The position numbers and the translations under genes were made by a program. 64,000 bases of DNA. It comes from Alcanivorax limicola. GTDB taxonomy: Bacteria > Pseudomonadota > Gammaproteobacteria > Pseudomonadales > Alcanivoracaceae. Below, piece by piece: positions 1 to 7,419 of the stretch. Position 1 is the stretch's first letter, and every line of letters starts with the position of its first letter. The stretch covers positions 1 through 64,000 of the forward strand of contig NZ_JAIOUB010000002.1 in assembly GCF_019931215.1 (NCBI RefSeq), in the 5' to 3' direction. The notes beneath the pieces were generated by a model that saw only the letters and a list, made by a program, of their open reading frames with translations, was not told the DNA's origin and searched no databases.

Positions 1-180
1 TCGGTCTGGTGGATCAGGCGGTCGAAGCGGTCGTAGCGGTAGGCGGTGGTCCGGGCGGCGCCGCCTTCTGCGGTCAGGGTTTCTGTCACGCTCAGCAGGT
101 TGTTGTTGGCGTCGTAGGCATAGGCTTCGCTGGCCAGTGCGCCGAGGTTCGTATCCAGCAGCCGGCGGGCGGTGCGGCGG
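1..180 (-). pseudogene. Rhs/YD-repeat core fragment, cut by the window edge
   Basis: On the minus strand this stretch encodes YD-repeat sequence (for example YAYDANNNLLS, YRYDRFDRLIHQT). It is almost base-for-base the same as 6449-6628 and 9219-9398. The similarity stops abruptly at base 180, where the sequence changes to unrelated AT-richer DNA, so the 5' part of the gene is missing. By analogy with the modules to its right it is probably the start of a further displaced Rhs C-terminal module whose toxin tip and immunity gene lie beyond the left edge. Confidence 0.8.
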
Positions 181-256
181 ACTAGTAGAGCCGTCGCAGG
201 CATGCTCGGTCTGTGCCTGCAACTTACGGTTTGAATTAATTGTGTGTATTTTCCCT

Positions 257-598
257 TTACGAAAAGACCTCGGGAAACTCGACAACGACTGAATCAGCAT
301 CGATTGGAATTTTATAAGACCTTTCGAATTTGCAAACCCTCCCGCCATCATCTATGTGATGCTCTGGATAATACATCCAATTTCCCGCCAGAAGTCGACC
401 ACATTTCGAGCACATCACACTGCGCAGATGTTCTTCCAAATCCGGCTCAATGTATAGCTGCTTTGTTACGTTCACAGCATGGATTTCACCGCAATTTCCA
501 CAGCATATGAGGCGGTGCCCCATATCCCCTTCTGGGTAGGTAATGAATAATTCGCCATTCATCCCCACCTTCCAACATCTGACTTTCTCCTTTTTCAT
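257..598 (-). CDS. Putative immunity protein with a zinc-ribbon-like pair of CxxC motifs
   Basis: This is a 113-aa protein that I cannot assign to a named family. Two CxxC knuckles, CGNC near residue 33 and CSKC near residue 63, suggest one structural zinc site. Its ATG overlaps the stop of the upstream toxin-tip ORF by four bases (ATGA), the same coupling seen for other toxin/immunity pairs in this locus. There is no signal peptide or membrane segment, so it would act in the cytoplasm, as expected for protection against a delivered toxin. The role is inferred from position; the reading frame is well supported. Confidence 0.6.
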   Translation of the reverse strand: MKKEKVRCWKVGMNGELFITYPEGDMGHRLICCGNCGEIHAVNVTKQLYIEPDLEEHLRSVMCSKCGRLLAGNWMYYPEHHIDDGGRVCKFERSYKIPIDADSVVVEFPEVFS

Positions 599-1419
599 TC
601 TACGATCCTCACACTTCCGTTTAAAACATTGGTGTCCATCGTGCCCGGAAGCCGCATGGACGGAGCCGACACACTATCCACATTGTGGAGAGGAAAATTC
701 TCCACATAGTTTCTTGGCGCCACAGCCGCAGAAGCATTCACGCCAGGGCTGTATTCAACTCTCAATACGGAAGGTGTCACACCCGGATTGTGATACTGGA
801 ACTCAGCAATCGCTCCAGCACGGGTATTATTCACATATGTTCCAGAAGAACCCAATCGACCCGGAGCAGTCCCCGCTCTAAACCCGCCCTGCTGAATTAG
901 TGGAACTACGTCAGGATGGGTTGCATGGTATCCCACCCTCTTCGTCGCCGCTCCAACTCTACCCACAGGCGGCAACGGCATCGCACCTAGCGTAGCGTCC
1001 GTCCGGGCAGCCTGACGCATCCCTTGTGGTGCATTCGCATCACCCGCCAGACGGATAGACGTTACCATCTCGGCGAACCAACCGTAAGTCATCCCTTCCG
1101 TGGCTTGGGTTGACGCTGAATTACCCGTGCGCTCCCGCACAGAATCTCTGAAGCGCGCTGTCCCGTGGTCCTCGGCTCGCAGCCACGTCCTGGCAACCGA
1201 GTGATCAAAGGCTTCACTGACATCAATCGGTTGCCCGGCATCCGTGCGATTCAGGCGCCGCAACAACTCCCACATGGTTGAGGGCGGGGCATGCCCTCCA
1301 ATCTTGTCTCGCGCACTGCTGAACGCAGCACTCGGGCTTTCCCCTGCTTCGCGCACTATGATCGCTGTCGGCAGATCACCCCCGCCGCTGCCAGCCAGCA
1401 CGTCCCGGAGTGCCCTCAC
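595..1419 (-). CDS. Displaced Rhs C-terminal module with an ADP-ribosyltransferase-like toxin tip
   Basis: A 274-codon ORF with no Rhs core. Its first ~150 residues repeat the pre-toxin linker of the Rhs ORF at 1998-3797 (RALRDVLAGSGGG through TLGAMPLP). After that the sequence is unrelated, with YHATHPDVVPLIQQGGF, then GTYVNNTRAGAIAEF. A His in the first strand, a Gly-rich turn and a Tyr-containing second strand recall small Rhs-associated ADP-ribosyltransferase toxins (HYD1/TreTu-like), but I cannot confirm the catalytic set. The start is a GTG that is simply an internal Val codon of the parent sequence and lacks a convincing ribosome site. The tip is therefore probably silent until recombined onto a complete Rhs gene. 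It is followed by an overlapping immunity gene. Confidence 0.6.
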   Translation of the reverse strand: MRALRDVLAGSGGGDLPTAIIVREAGESPSAAFSSARDKIGGHAPPSTMWELLRRLNRTDAGQPIDVSEAFDHSVARTWLRAEDHGTARFRDSVRERTGNSASTQATEGMTYGWFAEMVTSIRLAGDANAPQGMRQAARTDATLGAMPLPPVGRVGAATKRVGYHATHPDVVPLIQQGGFRAGTAPGRLGSSGTYVNNTRAGAIAEFQYHNPGVTPSVLRVEYSPGVNASAAVAPRNYVENFPLHNVDSVSAPSMRLPGTMDTNVLNGSVRIVE

Positions 1420-1435
1420 ACCCGAGGCGTCGAGG
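971..1435 (-). repeat. Homology arm shared by two toxin-tip modules (copy A)
   Basis: This 465-base segment is nearly identical to 2338-2769 (432 bases). The 33-base difference is an in-frame insertion (RERTGNSASTQA in place of V) in this copy. The two copies lead into different toxin tips, so they form ready-made crossover arms for tip exchange. The right-hand limit at 1435 is sharp and directly abuts the boxA-like element. Confidence 0.85.
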
Positions 1436-1455
1436 ATTGTTAAAGAGCTTACAGG
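1436..1455 (-). promoter_or_regulatory. boxA-like element at a module junction
   Basis: The minus strand reads GCTCTTTAACA (1448-1438), which matches the rRNA antitermination boxA core (TGCTCTTTAACA in E. coli) over these 11 bases. The 20-base block differs from 3836-3855 at only two positions, and both copies lie just upstream of a displaced Rhs fragment. Function is unknown. A role in keeping transcription running through poorly translated modules, or a recombination scar, are both possible. Confidence 0.4.
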
Positions 1456-1530
1456 CTTTCAGCCGGAGGCTGTGTTTTGTGTCAGCCCAAAGCCATGTTT
1501 CTTGTCAGCGATAACGAGAATGGTGGGTGA

Positions 1531-1779
1531 CTATGATTTCGACTTCGCCAATGAGATTTCTTCGTTCCCTAAAGTTCCAATCAGCACTGCGCCTATTGCC
1601 TTACCACCTGAATCGTTCAGGTAGACAATTCCAGTGCCTTTCTCGTTCTTGAAAATATAGCTTTTAACTTTACTCTCCTTGCCGCCTTCTGCAAGAGCCC
1701 TTCTTAGCTCTTGCATTCCGAAAGTCAAAATTCCGGAATTTTCGGTAGTTTTTATGCGTATATTTATCTCGGCTAACAA
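1531..1779 (-). CDS. Small hypothetical protein, possibly an accessory immunity protein
   Basis: An 82-codon ORF with a TTG start lying ten bases after the stop of the 70-aa immunity gene. No family is recognised. It is basic and hydrophilic, with a central KSYIFKNEKGTGIVYL segment and no signal peptide. It may be a second immunity protein or the remnant of an older module. An in-frame ATG at about codon 22 is an alternative start. Whether it is expressed is uncertain. Confidence 0.35.
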   Translation of the reverse strand: MLAEINIRIKTTENSGILTFGMQELRRALAEGGKESKVKSYIFKNEKGTGIVYLNDSGGKAIGAVLIGTLGNEEISLAKSKS

Positions 1780-1788
1780 CTTGTGACA

Positions 1789-2001
1789 TTAGCCTAGCTG
1801 ACTTTTCGCCTCCTCAACAGCCTTAGTCCAATCATCAAGACTAAAAGACCACGGCACACGTGAAGGGCTCGGGTAGAGGTCGATATAACGGCCACCATCT
1901 GGCGATCGACGCAATTCGGCGACCATCTGATCGTTCCACCAAATTTCAGCAACCAAATCATCACGATCTGGACTACTGGCTATTTCTACGATGAAAGTCA
2001 T
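1789..2001 (-). CDS. Putative immunity protein for the RNase-like Rhs tip
   Basis: A 70-aa acidic protein beginning MTFIVEIASS, with a tryptophan-rich middle (WWNDQM) and an ending (WSFSLDDWTKAVEEAKSQLG) typical of small single-domain immunity proteins. Its ATG overlaps the TGA of the preceding toxin ORF (ATGA), so the two are translationally coupled. There is no signal peptide or membrane segment. Assignment as the cognate antidote rests on position and size; I do not recognise a named Pfam family. Confidence 0.55.
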   Translation of the reverse strand: MTFIVEIASSPDRDDLVAEIWWNDQMVAELRRSPDGGRYIDLYPSPSRVPWSFSLDDWTKAVEEAKSQLG

Positions 2002-3797
2002 AAGCGCGGCTCCAAGAACCCCAAGAACTCTCCCCTGTCGCCATATCGAACTCCACGACCATCAGGTGCTCGGACCTCAGTTACATTGCCAAAACGCGCA
2101 TGATGGCGCGTAACAGTTGTATTTCCGGGAGCAGTCAGAATGTCGTCAACAACGTTTTGACCCTGTCGATTAATAGCGGCTGGATTCCCCTGAGCTGCAG
2201 GAAACACACTGCCGGAACGACTGCCGTGCTTCTGAAGTGCTCGTCCCGCAGCGGACAAGCCTCCGCGATCTAATGCACCAGCGGCGCGAGACAAATCATC
2301 TAGCGATCTTGCCCCACTCGTAACTCTACTCACCAGCGGCAACGGCATCGCACCTAGCGTAGCGTCCGTCCGGGCAGCCTGGCGCATCCCTTGTGGTGCA
2401 TTCGCATCACCCGCCAGACGGATAGACGTTACCATCTCGGCGAACCAACCGTAAGTCATCCCTTCCGTGACCACAGAATCTCTGAAGCGCGCTGTCCCGT
2501 GGTCCTCGGCTCGCAGCCACGTCCTGGCAACCGAGTGATCAAAGGCTTCACTGACATCAATCGGTTGTCCGGCATCCGTGCGGTTCAGGCGCCGCAACAA
2601 CTCCCACATGGTTGAGGACGGGGCATGCCCTCCAATCTTGTCTCGCGCACTGCTGAACGCAGCACTCGGGCTTTCATCTGCTTCGCGCACTATGATCGCT
2701 GTCGGCAGATCACCCCCGCCGCTGCCAGCCAGCACGTCCCGGAGTGCCCTCACACCCGAGGCGTCGAGGTAGGTGTAGCTTTCCCCGCCCCAGTTGCTAC
2801 TCCGGCTGAAGGTTTTCAGGTGATCGCCCAGATCATTGGCCCGAACCACGTCCTGTATGGCACCGCTGGGCCGTCTGAAGCTGCGCTCCTCGTCTGCGGC
2901 GGCATAGACGCGCTGCAGCTCATCTGAGATCAGTGCTGCCCACCCATCCGGGTCCACATACACCGTCGGGTTCTGATAGGCATACAAGTACTTATGCAGG
3001 CTCGGCGGCATGCTCACATCGCCTGACCACGGGTCCTGGCTCAGGAAGCGGGCCGTCTCCGGGTCGTAATACCGGGCTTTGGCGTAGATCAGGCCGGTTT
3101 CCTGATCGTGTTCGTGGCCGGTGAAGCCGAAGCGGTTGAAGGAGGTACCGCTTTGTTGGCGGGTGTTGCCCCAGGCGTCATAGCTGTAGCGGGCGCTTAC
3201 TGTGCCGTCTCGCCGTGTTAGCGCGATGGGGCTGTTCAGGGCATCGAACAGGTAATACTCGGGGAGGCTGTTGGCCGCCCGCAGGCTCAGCAGGCGGTCC
3301 GGGCCGTAGTCGTAGCGGGCGGTCAGGGTGTTGTTGCCGTCGCTCTGGAACAGCACGGCCTGGTCGTCGTGGGTGTAGCGCTCGATGCCGCGCTCGCCCT
3401 GCTTCTCGGTGCGCATGCCCCGGTAGTCGTAGAGGAACTGGCCCAGGGTGGAGCCACCCTGGGTGATCTCGCGCAGGTGGTTGCGGGCGTCGTAGGTGAA
3501 GGTGGTGGTGTTACCGCTCTGGACCTTGCTGATCTGGTTGCCGTTGGCGTCGTAGCCGAAGGTGGCGTTGTGGGCCGGCTCGATGCTGTCGCTGATGTCG
3601 GTCAGCTGGTGGCGGCTGTTGTAGGCCAGGGTCTTGTTGCTGAGCAGCTCGTCGCTGGCCAGGTCGGTGACGGTCTCAGTGACCCGGTTCCAGGCGGCGT
3701 CGTAGGTGTAGGTGGTGATCTCTTCCCCGAAGCCGTTGTGCTCGGTCTGCTGAGTACGATTGCCGTTGCCGTCGTACTGGTAGCCGTAGCGGGCCAC
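1998..3797 (-). CDS. Displaced Rhs core fragment with an RNase-like toxin tip
   Basis: The 599-codon ORF starts inside YD-repeat sequence. It keeps the Rhs-associated core (GFTGHEHDQETGLIYAKARY, then FLSQDPWSGD and PTVYVDPDGW) and goes through a ~180-aa pre-toxin linker to a short tip. The tip contains AGRALQKHGSRSGSVFP, GQNVVDDILT and RFGNVTEVRAPDGRG and ends GFLEPRL, a pattern found in Rhs/CdiA tips attributed to the barnase/EndoU/colicin-E5/RelE (BECR) RNases; that assignment is tentative. Compared with 4390-6840 it lacks one 20-residue YD repeat. The annotated start is a GTG that is an internal Val codon, and Rhs similarity ends at base 3810, so this is a truncated, displaced module. Confidence 0.75.
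   Translation of the reverse strand: MARYGYQYDGNGNRTQQTEHNGFGEEITTYTYDAAWNRVTETVTDLASDELLSNKTLAYNSRHQLTDISDSIEPAHNATFGYDANGNQISKVQSGNTTTFTYDARNHLREITQGGSTLGQFLYDYRGMRTEKQGERGIERYTHDDQAVLFQSDGNNTLTARYDYGPDRLLSLRAANSLPEYYLFDALNSPIALTRRDGTVSARYSYDAWGNTRQQSGTSFNRFGFTGHEHDQETGLIYAKARYYDPETARFLSQDPWSGDVSMPPSLHKYLYAYQNPTVYVDPDGWAALISDELQRVYAAADEERSFRRPSGAIQDVVRANDLGDHLKTFSRSSNWGGESYTYLDASGVRALRDVLAGSGGGDLPTAIIVREADESPSAAFSSARDKIGGHAPSSTMWELLRRLNRTDAGQPIDVSEAFDHSVARTWLRAEDHGTARFRDSVVTEGMTYGWFAEMVTSIRLAGDANAPQGMRQAARTDATLGAMPLPLVSRVTSGARSLDDLSRAAGALDRGGLSAAGRALQKHGSRSGSVFPAAQGNPAAINRQGQNVVDDILTAPGNTTVTRHHARFGNVTEVRAPDGRGVRYGDRGEFLGFLEPRL
2338..2769 (-). repeat. Homology arm shared by two toxin-tip modules (copy B)
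   Basis: Partner of 971-1435. It encodes the pre-toxin linker from the conserved LDASG/VRALRDV segment to TLGAMPLP. The sequence to its left is the RNase-like tip, where copy A carries the ADP-ribosyltransferase-like tip. Confidence 0.85.
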
Positions 3798-3810
3798 TTC
3801 GCCGCCGTGG
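2942..3810 (-). repeat. Rhs core repeat, copy 1
   Basis: Near-identical to 5265-6193. This copy is 60 bases shorter because one YD repeat (ADRLQAVHYPDKAEAYTFDD) is missing in frame. It covers the last YD repeats and the conserved core ending in DPDGW. Similarity ends sharply at 3810. Confidence 0.85.
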
Positions 3811-3835
3811 TTACAGCGAAGCGGAAGGGGTACAG

Positions 3836-3855
3836 ATTATTAAAGAGCTTACCGG
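3836..3855 (-). promoter_or_regulatory. boxA-like element at a module junction, second copy
   Basis: The minus strand reads AAGCTCTTTAATAAT, one mismatch from the boxA core GCTCTTTAACA. Eighteen of twenty bases match 1436-1455. It lies 25 bases upstream (minus strand) of the point where Rhs similarity begins, in otherwise non-coding DNA between the SUKH gene and the next displaced Rhs fragment. Confidence 0.35.
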
Positions 3856-3913
3856 TTCATCGACAGGAAGCAGGATCCCGCCATAAAGTTGTTCGGAAAA
3901 CACCGGGCATCGA

Positions 3914-4393
3914 CTACTTCTTCTGATCGAGGGACTTCAAGAACTCTGGATCGATCCATGCGCTCTTTACTTGGTCAGGCTTGAGCTCAACGCTGCCCGG
4001 ATCGAATGGCTCGAGCAGCTCAATGAAACGCGAGAAGCTGTCCGCCAGTTTTGTATCCCTTTTCGGTTCTTCGTGGTCCCAGAAAAAGACACCGCCTCCG
4101 GCCAAGACGTCCAGGCAAACATAGTTACCCCCTTCAGCCCATGCGATCGGAATGCGGCCATCAACCAAATTCTCAATAAAATTACATTCCTTGCGGATCC
4201 GATGTAAAGGAATGAACTCATTGATCCCGGATTCGTTCGATTCTGAAATCGAAAAGATATTCAGTTTTGGTTTTGCGCCATCGTGTTTCGCGACAAAATG
4301 CCGATAATCAACGGGGAAAGAGACCCTCATATCCTGTTCAACATTACGGATCTCCTCTTCCGATAGACTGCGCCCACCTAAAATATCGATCAT
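3914..4393 (-). CDS. SUKH/SMI1-KNR4-type immunity protein
   Basis: A 159-aa soluble protein. The N-terminal LSEEEIRNVEQDMRVSFP followed by DYRHFVAKHDGAKP and the middle IPIAWAEGGNYVCLD/GGVFFWDHE segments are the hallmarks of the SMI1/KNR4 (SUKH) superfamily, one of the commonest immunity families in polymorphic-toxin loci. Its ATG overlaps the stop of the WHH-nuclease ORF (ATGA). SUKH proteins are known partners of HNH-type nuclease tips, so it is most likely the antidote to that tip, binding it in the cytoplasm. Confidence 0.85.
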   Translation of the reverse strand: MIDILGGRSLSEEEIRNVEQDMRVSFPVDYRHFVAKHDGAKPKLNIFSISESNESGINEFIPLHRIRKECNFIENLVDGRIPIAWAEGGNYVCLDVLAGGGVFFWDHEEPKRDTKLADSFSRFIELLEPFDPGSVELKPDQVKSAWIDPEFLKSLDQKK

Positions 4394-6840
4394 TGAGTGC
4401 CTCTATGCCGAATCACTGCCGCACCACCTGTATGGCGCACAGCATTATGAATTTCCTGCGGTATCAGCTGCATCGTTCTACCATCTTCCACGTGATGCCA
4501 AACATAACCAGATGGAGTCTGTGGCAATCCCACGGCCCTATTCGCTACCAAGGCGTCCTTCGCGTAATTCCCTGTCAACCCGTCAAGTTCGACTTGAGCT
4601 CTGCTGTGCGGAGAGAAATCTGGGAATCCCCTTTCGTCGAACCTCACTCCAGAGGGATGTGTCTGGCCAGCGTACTGACTATTGATAGGCCTCCGCCCAC
4701 CGACAGTTGCCACCTCTCTGTTTGTAACTGCTTCAGCCGCACCCGAAGAACGCCCACGAATACTCTGAACGCCCTTCGTCGCCATCATACCACCAGGAAC
4801 GGCATAAATGGCTCGCTCCCAGTTTGCCAGCTCCTGCTCACTGACCGGGAGGCGGCCTTCCTTAAGGACAAACGCACTGCACACAGGCGTTGCGTCACAA
4901 GCGACATCGCCCATTGTGTTCGTCATCTGGATCGCTTGCGCATGCGTTTCCCGCAACTGACGTTGCCCGGGCGAACCTTCGGCCAGAAGCTCTTCAAGCC
5001 AGTCACGGGCGCCCGGGTTACTTTCCGCTTCTGCTACCTGTCGCTGTCCTGCCGCAGCAGCTGCACGTCGGCCGTCTTCGCGATCCAGCTCAAACAGGTT
5101 GCAGTTTCTTCTGTCCGCGACACAGTCCGCATTGCGCCGGTCCCTCGGATTCTCCGGTCTGGGCTGGATATTGCTGACGTCGGCGACCGGCTGGCCGCTG
5201 ACGTGCTGGTCGCCTGCCCCGCACTGATGGGTGTAGACACGGTCCACCAAACAGATGGGCTGCCACCCATCCGGGTCCACATACACCGTCGGGTTCTGAT
5301 ACGCATACAGGTACTTATGCAGGCTCGGCGGCATGCTCACATCGCCAGACCAGGGGTCCTGGCTCAGGAAGCGGGCGGTTTCCGGGTCGTAGTAGCGCGC
5401 CTTGGCGTAGATCAGGCCGGTTTCCTGATCATGTTCGTGGCCGGTGAAGCCGAAGCGGTTGAAGGAGGTGCCGCTTTGCTGCCGTGTATTGCCCCAGGCA
5501 TCGTAGCTGTAGCGGGCGCTTACTGTGCCGTCTCGCCGTGTTAGCGCGATCGGGCTGTTCAGGGCATCGAACAGGTAATACTCGGGGAGGCTGTTGGCCG
5601 CTCGCAGGCTCAGCAGGCGGTCCGGGCCATAGTCGTAACGGGCCGTCAGGGTGTTGTTGCCGTCGCTCTGGAACAGCACGGCCTGGTCGTCGTGGGTGTA
5701 GCGCTCGATGCCGCGCTCGCCCTGCTTCTCGGTGCGCATTCCCCGGTAGTCGTACAGGAACTGGCCCAGGGTGGAGCCGCCCTGGGTGATCTCGCGCAAG
5801 TGGTTGCGGGCGTCGTAGGTGAAGGTGGTGGTGTTGCCGCCCTGGACCTTGCTGATCTGGTTGCCGTTGGCGTCGTAGCCGAAGGTGGCGTTGTGGGCTG
5901 CATCCACGCTGTCGGTGATATCAGTGAGCTGGTGGCGGCTGTTGTAGGTCAGGGTCTTGTTGCTGAGCAGCTCGTCGCTGGCCAGGTCGGTGACGGTCTC
6001 AGTGACCCGGTTCCAGGCGTCGTCGAAGGTGTAGGCTTCAGCCTTGTCCGGGTAGTGCACGGCCTGGAGCCGGTCGGCGGCGTCGTAGGTGTAGGTGGTG
6101 ATTTCTTCCCCGAAGCCGTTGTGTTCGGTCTGCTGAGTACGGTTGCCGTTGCCGTCGTACTGGTAGCCGTAGCGGGCCACTTCGCCGCCGTGGTGGCGGT
6201 GGACCAGGCTGGTCAGGCGGTGGCCGGTGTCGTAGCCGTAATCGCTCACGCCGCCATGGGGGTAGGCGATGCGGCTGAGCTGGTCAGTGCGGCGGTAGCT
6301 GTAGCGGGTCTCGCCGTCCTGGGTGGCGACGCTGCTCAGGCGGTTGCGGCGGTCGTAGCGGTATTGGGTGACATGCCCGGCGGAGGACAGCAGGCGGGTG
6401 CGGTTGCCGTTGTCGTCGTAGCTGTAGCTGACCGTCTGCCCGAAGTGGTCGGTCTGGTGGATCAGGCGGTCGAAGCGGTCGTAGCGGTAGGCGGTGGTCC
6501 GGGCGGCGCCGCCTTCTGCGGTCAGGGTTTCTGTCACACTCAGCAGGTTGTTGTTGGCGTCGTAGGCATAGGCTTCGCTGGCCAGTGCGCTGAGGTTCGT
6601 ATCCAGCAGCCGGCGGGCGGTGCGGCGGTCCAGGGCGTCGTAGTCGTGCTCGATCAGGGTGCCGTCGGGCAGGCTTTCCAGGCGCAGGTTGCCGTGGGCG
6701 TCGTACTCCAGATAGGCGTGGATGGTGTTGTCCGGGTAGCGCTGCTGCAGCGGCCGGCCCAGGGGGTCGTAGGTCCAGTGGGTCTGCCGACCCGCGCCGT
6801 TCGCCCCATGCGTCCACTGATATTTCCCTGGGTTCGACAA
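4390..6840 (-). CDS. Displaced Rhs core fragment with an HNH/WHH nuclease tip
   Basis: An 816-codon ORF whose Rhs similarity begins at 6798; the TTG start at 6840 lies in unrelated sequence and is unlikely to be native. It holds about 20 YD repeats, then the complete Rhs-associated core (FGFTGHEHDQETGLIYAKAR, FLSQDPWSGD, PTVYVDPDGW). A ~180-aa linker with several cysteines follows, then a tip with GYVWHHVEDGRTMQLIP and EIHNAVRHTGG. The W-H-H...MQL.P...H...HTGG pattern is the WHH branch of the HNH/endonuclease VII superfamily (DNA cleavage). This fragment keeps the core that the main Rhs gene has lost, so it may be a former version of the gene's 3' end. A SUKH gene follows with a four-base overlap. 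Confidence 0.8.
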   Translation of the reverse strand: MSNPGKYQWTHGANGAGRQTHWTYDPLGRPLQQRYPDNTIHAYLEYDAHGNLRLESLPDGTLIEHDYDALDRRTARRLLDTNLSALASEAYAYDANNNLLSVTETLTAEGGAARTTAYRYDRFDRLIHQTDHFGQTVSYSYDDNGNRTRLLSSAGHVTQYRYDRRNRLSSVATQDGETRYSYRRTDQLSRIAYPHGGVSDYGYDTGHRLTSLVHRHHGGEVARYGYQYDGNGNRTQQTEHNGFGEEITTYTYDAADRLQAVHYPDKAEAYTFDDAWNRVTETVTDLASDELLSNKTLTYNSRHQLTDITDSVDAAHNATFGYDANGNQISKVQGGNTTTFTYDARNHLREITQGGSTLGQFLYDYRGMRTEKQGERGIERYTHDDQAVLFQSDGNNTLTARYDYGPDRLLSLRAANSLPEYYLFDALNSPIALTRRDGTVSARYSYDAWGNTRQQSGTSFNRFGFTGHEHDQETGLIYAKARYYDPETARFLSQDPWSGDVSMPPSLHKYLYAYQNPTVYVDPDGWQPICLVDRVYTHQCGAGDQHVSGQPVADVSNIQPRPENPRDRRNADCVADRRNCNLFELDREDGRRAAAAAGQRQVAEAESNPGARDWLEELLAEGSPGQRQLRETHAQAIQMTNTMGDVACDATPVCSAFVLKEGRLPVSEQELANWERAIYAVPGGMMATKGVQSIRGRSSGAAEAVTNREVATVGGRRPINSQYAGQTHPSGVRFDERGFPDFSPHSRAQVELDGLTGNYAKDALVANRAVGLPQTPSGYVWHHVEDGRTMQLIPQEIHNAVRHTGGAAVIRHRGTQ
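5265..6193 (-). repeat. Rhs core repeat, copy 2
   Basis: Near-identical to 2942-3810 but with one extra 60-base YD repeat. Bases 5293-6397 of this region are exactly the part missing from the main Rhs gene, where the flanks are joined at 9166-9168. Confidence 0.85.
6398..6798 (-). repeat. YD-repeat block shared with the main Rhs gene
   Basis: Nearly identical and collinear with 9168-9568 at a constant offset of 2,770 bases. Part of it (6449-6628) is also repeated at 1-180. Similarity breaks at 6798, where the displaced fragment was cut. Confidence 0.85.
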
Positions 6841-7028
6841 ATATCGATAAGATCCGCACCTACCGCGCGATGAACATGCGCAACACCAGACAGGCCTTCC
6901 GACAAAATCCGGTTATAGTTGTGCGTAGCCAGTTCATCAATACGCGAATATGCGCAGCCCACCGCTCAGGACTCAGATGCCCATAATTGCCCGCACTTCC
7001 GCTCCACGACTTAACGTAGTATTTGACT
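6841..7028. other. Intergenic scar between two toxin modules
   Basis: No gene can be supported here. A minus-strand open frame (reading RIDELATHNYNRILSEGLSG) runs into the Rhs fragment but matches nothing I recognise and has no start context. It may be the residue of an older module or of a lost mobile element. Confidence 0.4.
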
Positions 7029-7415
7029 CTAGAAATTGATAAACGGGAAAATCCTTCGAAACATTTCCTCTACCTCGTGATTCTCCGACAAACTCTGTTG
7101 AATCGCATCAGGAGACGCGGGCATATCGTAGATTTTCTTATTCCTTTTTATCGCCAAACCCGTTAATGCGAGATCTTCATCATCGGATCTATTCCAAACA
7201 GGATCAAATCCAACGATGCGGTAAACGGACGACAATGGCCCGTCAAACTCCATTAGATCAAGCAAATATCCTGGCATCTCGGAAACATCCATCTCCCCCA
7301 CTGTCAGCACTGCCCACTCTCTCAGTTCACCGGTATCGATAGCCGACGAAAACAGACTGGCGACCACAAATCCGATGGTCTCACTATCTTCTTTCGTTAA
7401 TCCTGTAGTAACCAT
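7029..7415 (-). CDS. Putative immunity protein for the second WHH nuclease tip
   Basis: A 128-aa soluble acidic protein. I place the start at the ATG of MVTTGLTKED (7415), five bases after the toxin stop and behind an AAGGGCGA ribosome site that overlaps that stop. A longer frame to 7451 exists but would lie inside the toxin. Central segments (MPGYLLDLMEFDG, VYRIVGFDPVW) and an acidic surface fit an immunity role. It is not a SUKH protein although its toxin, like the one at 4390-6840, is of the WHH type. No named family recognised. Confidence 0.55.
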   Translation of the reverse strand: MVTTGLTKEDSETIGFVVASLFSSAIDTGELREWAVLTVGEMDVSEMPGYLLDLMEFDGPLSSVYRIVGFDPVWNRSDDEDLALTGLAIKRNKKIYDMPASPDAIQQSLSENHEVEEMFRRIFPFINF

Positions 7416-7419
7416 GACG

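Noticed and set aside
5692-6873. Long plus-strand ORFs opposite the Rhs genes (also 8579-10792 and 10814-11941), rich in Val/Ala/Gly
   Set aside because: They are antisense shadows of GC-rich YD repeats: low-complexity composition, no ribosome sites, and the minus frame gives clear Rhs motifs.
6654-6962. Possible transposase or integrase remnant (RIDELATHNYNRILSEGL) between modules
   Set aside because: No DDE or tyrosine-recombinase motif, no terminal inverted repeats and no target duplication could be found.
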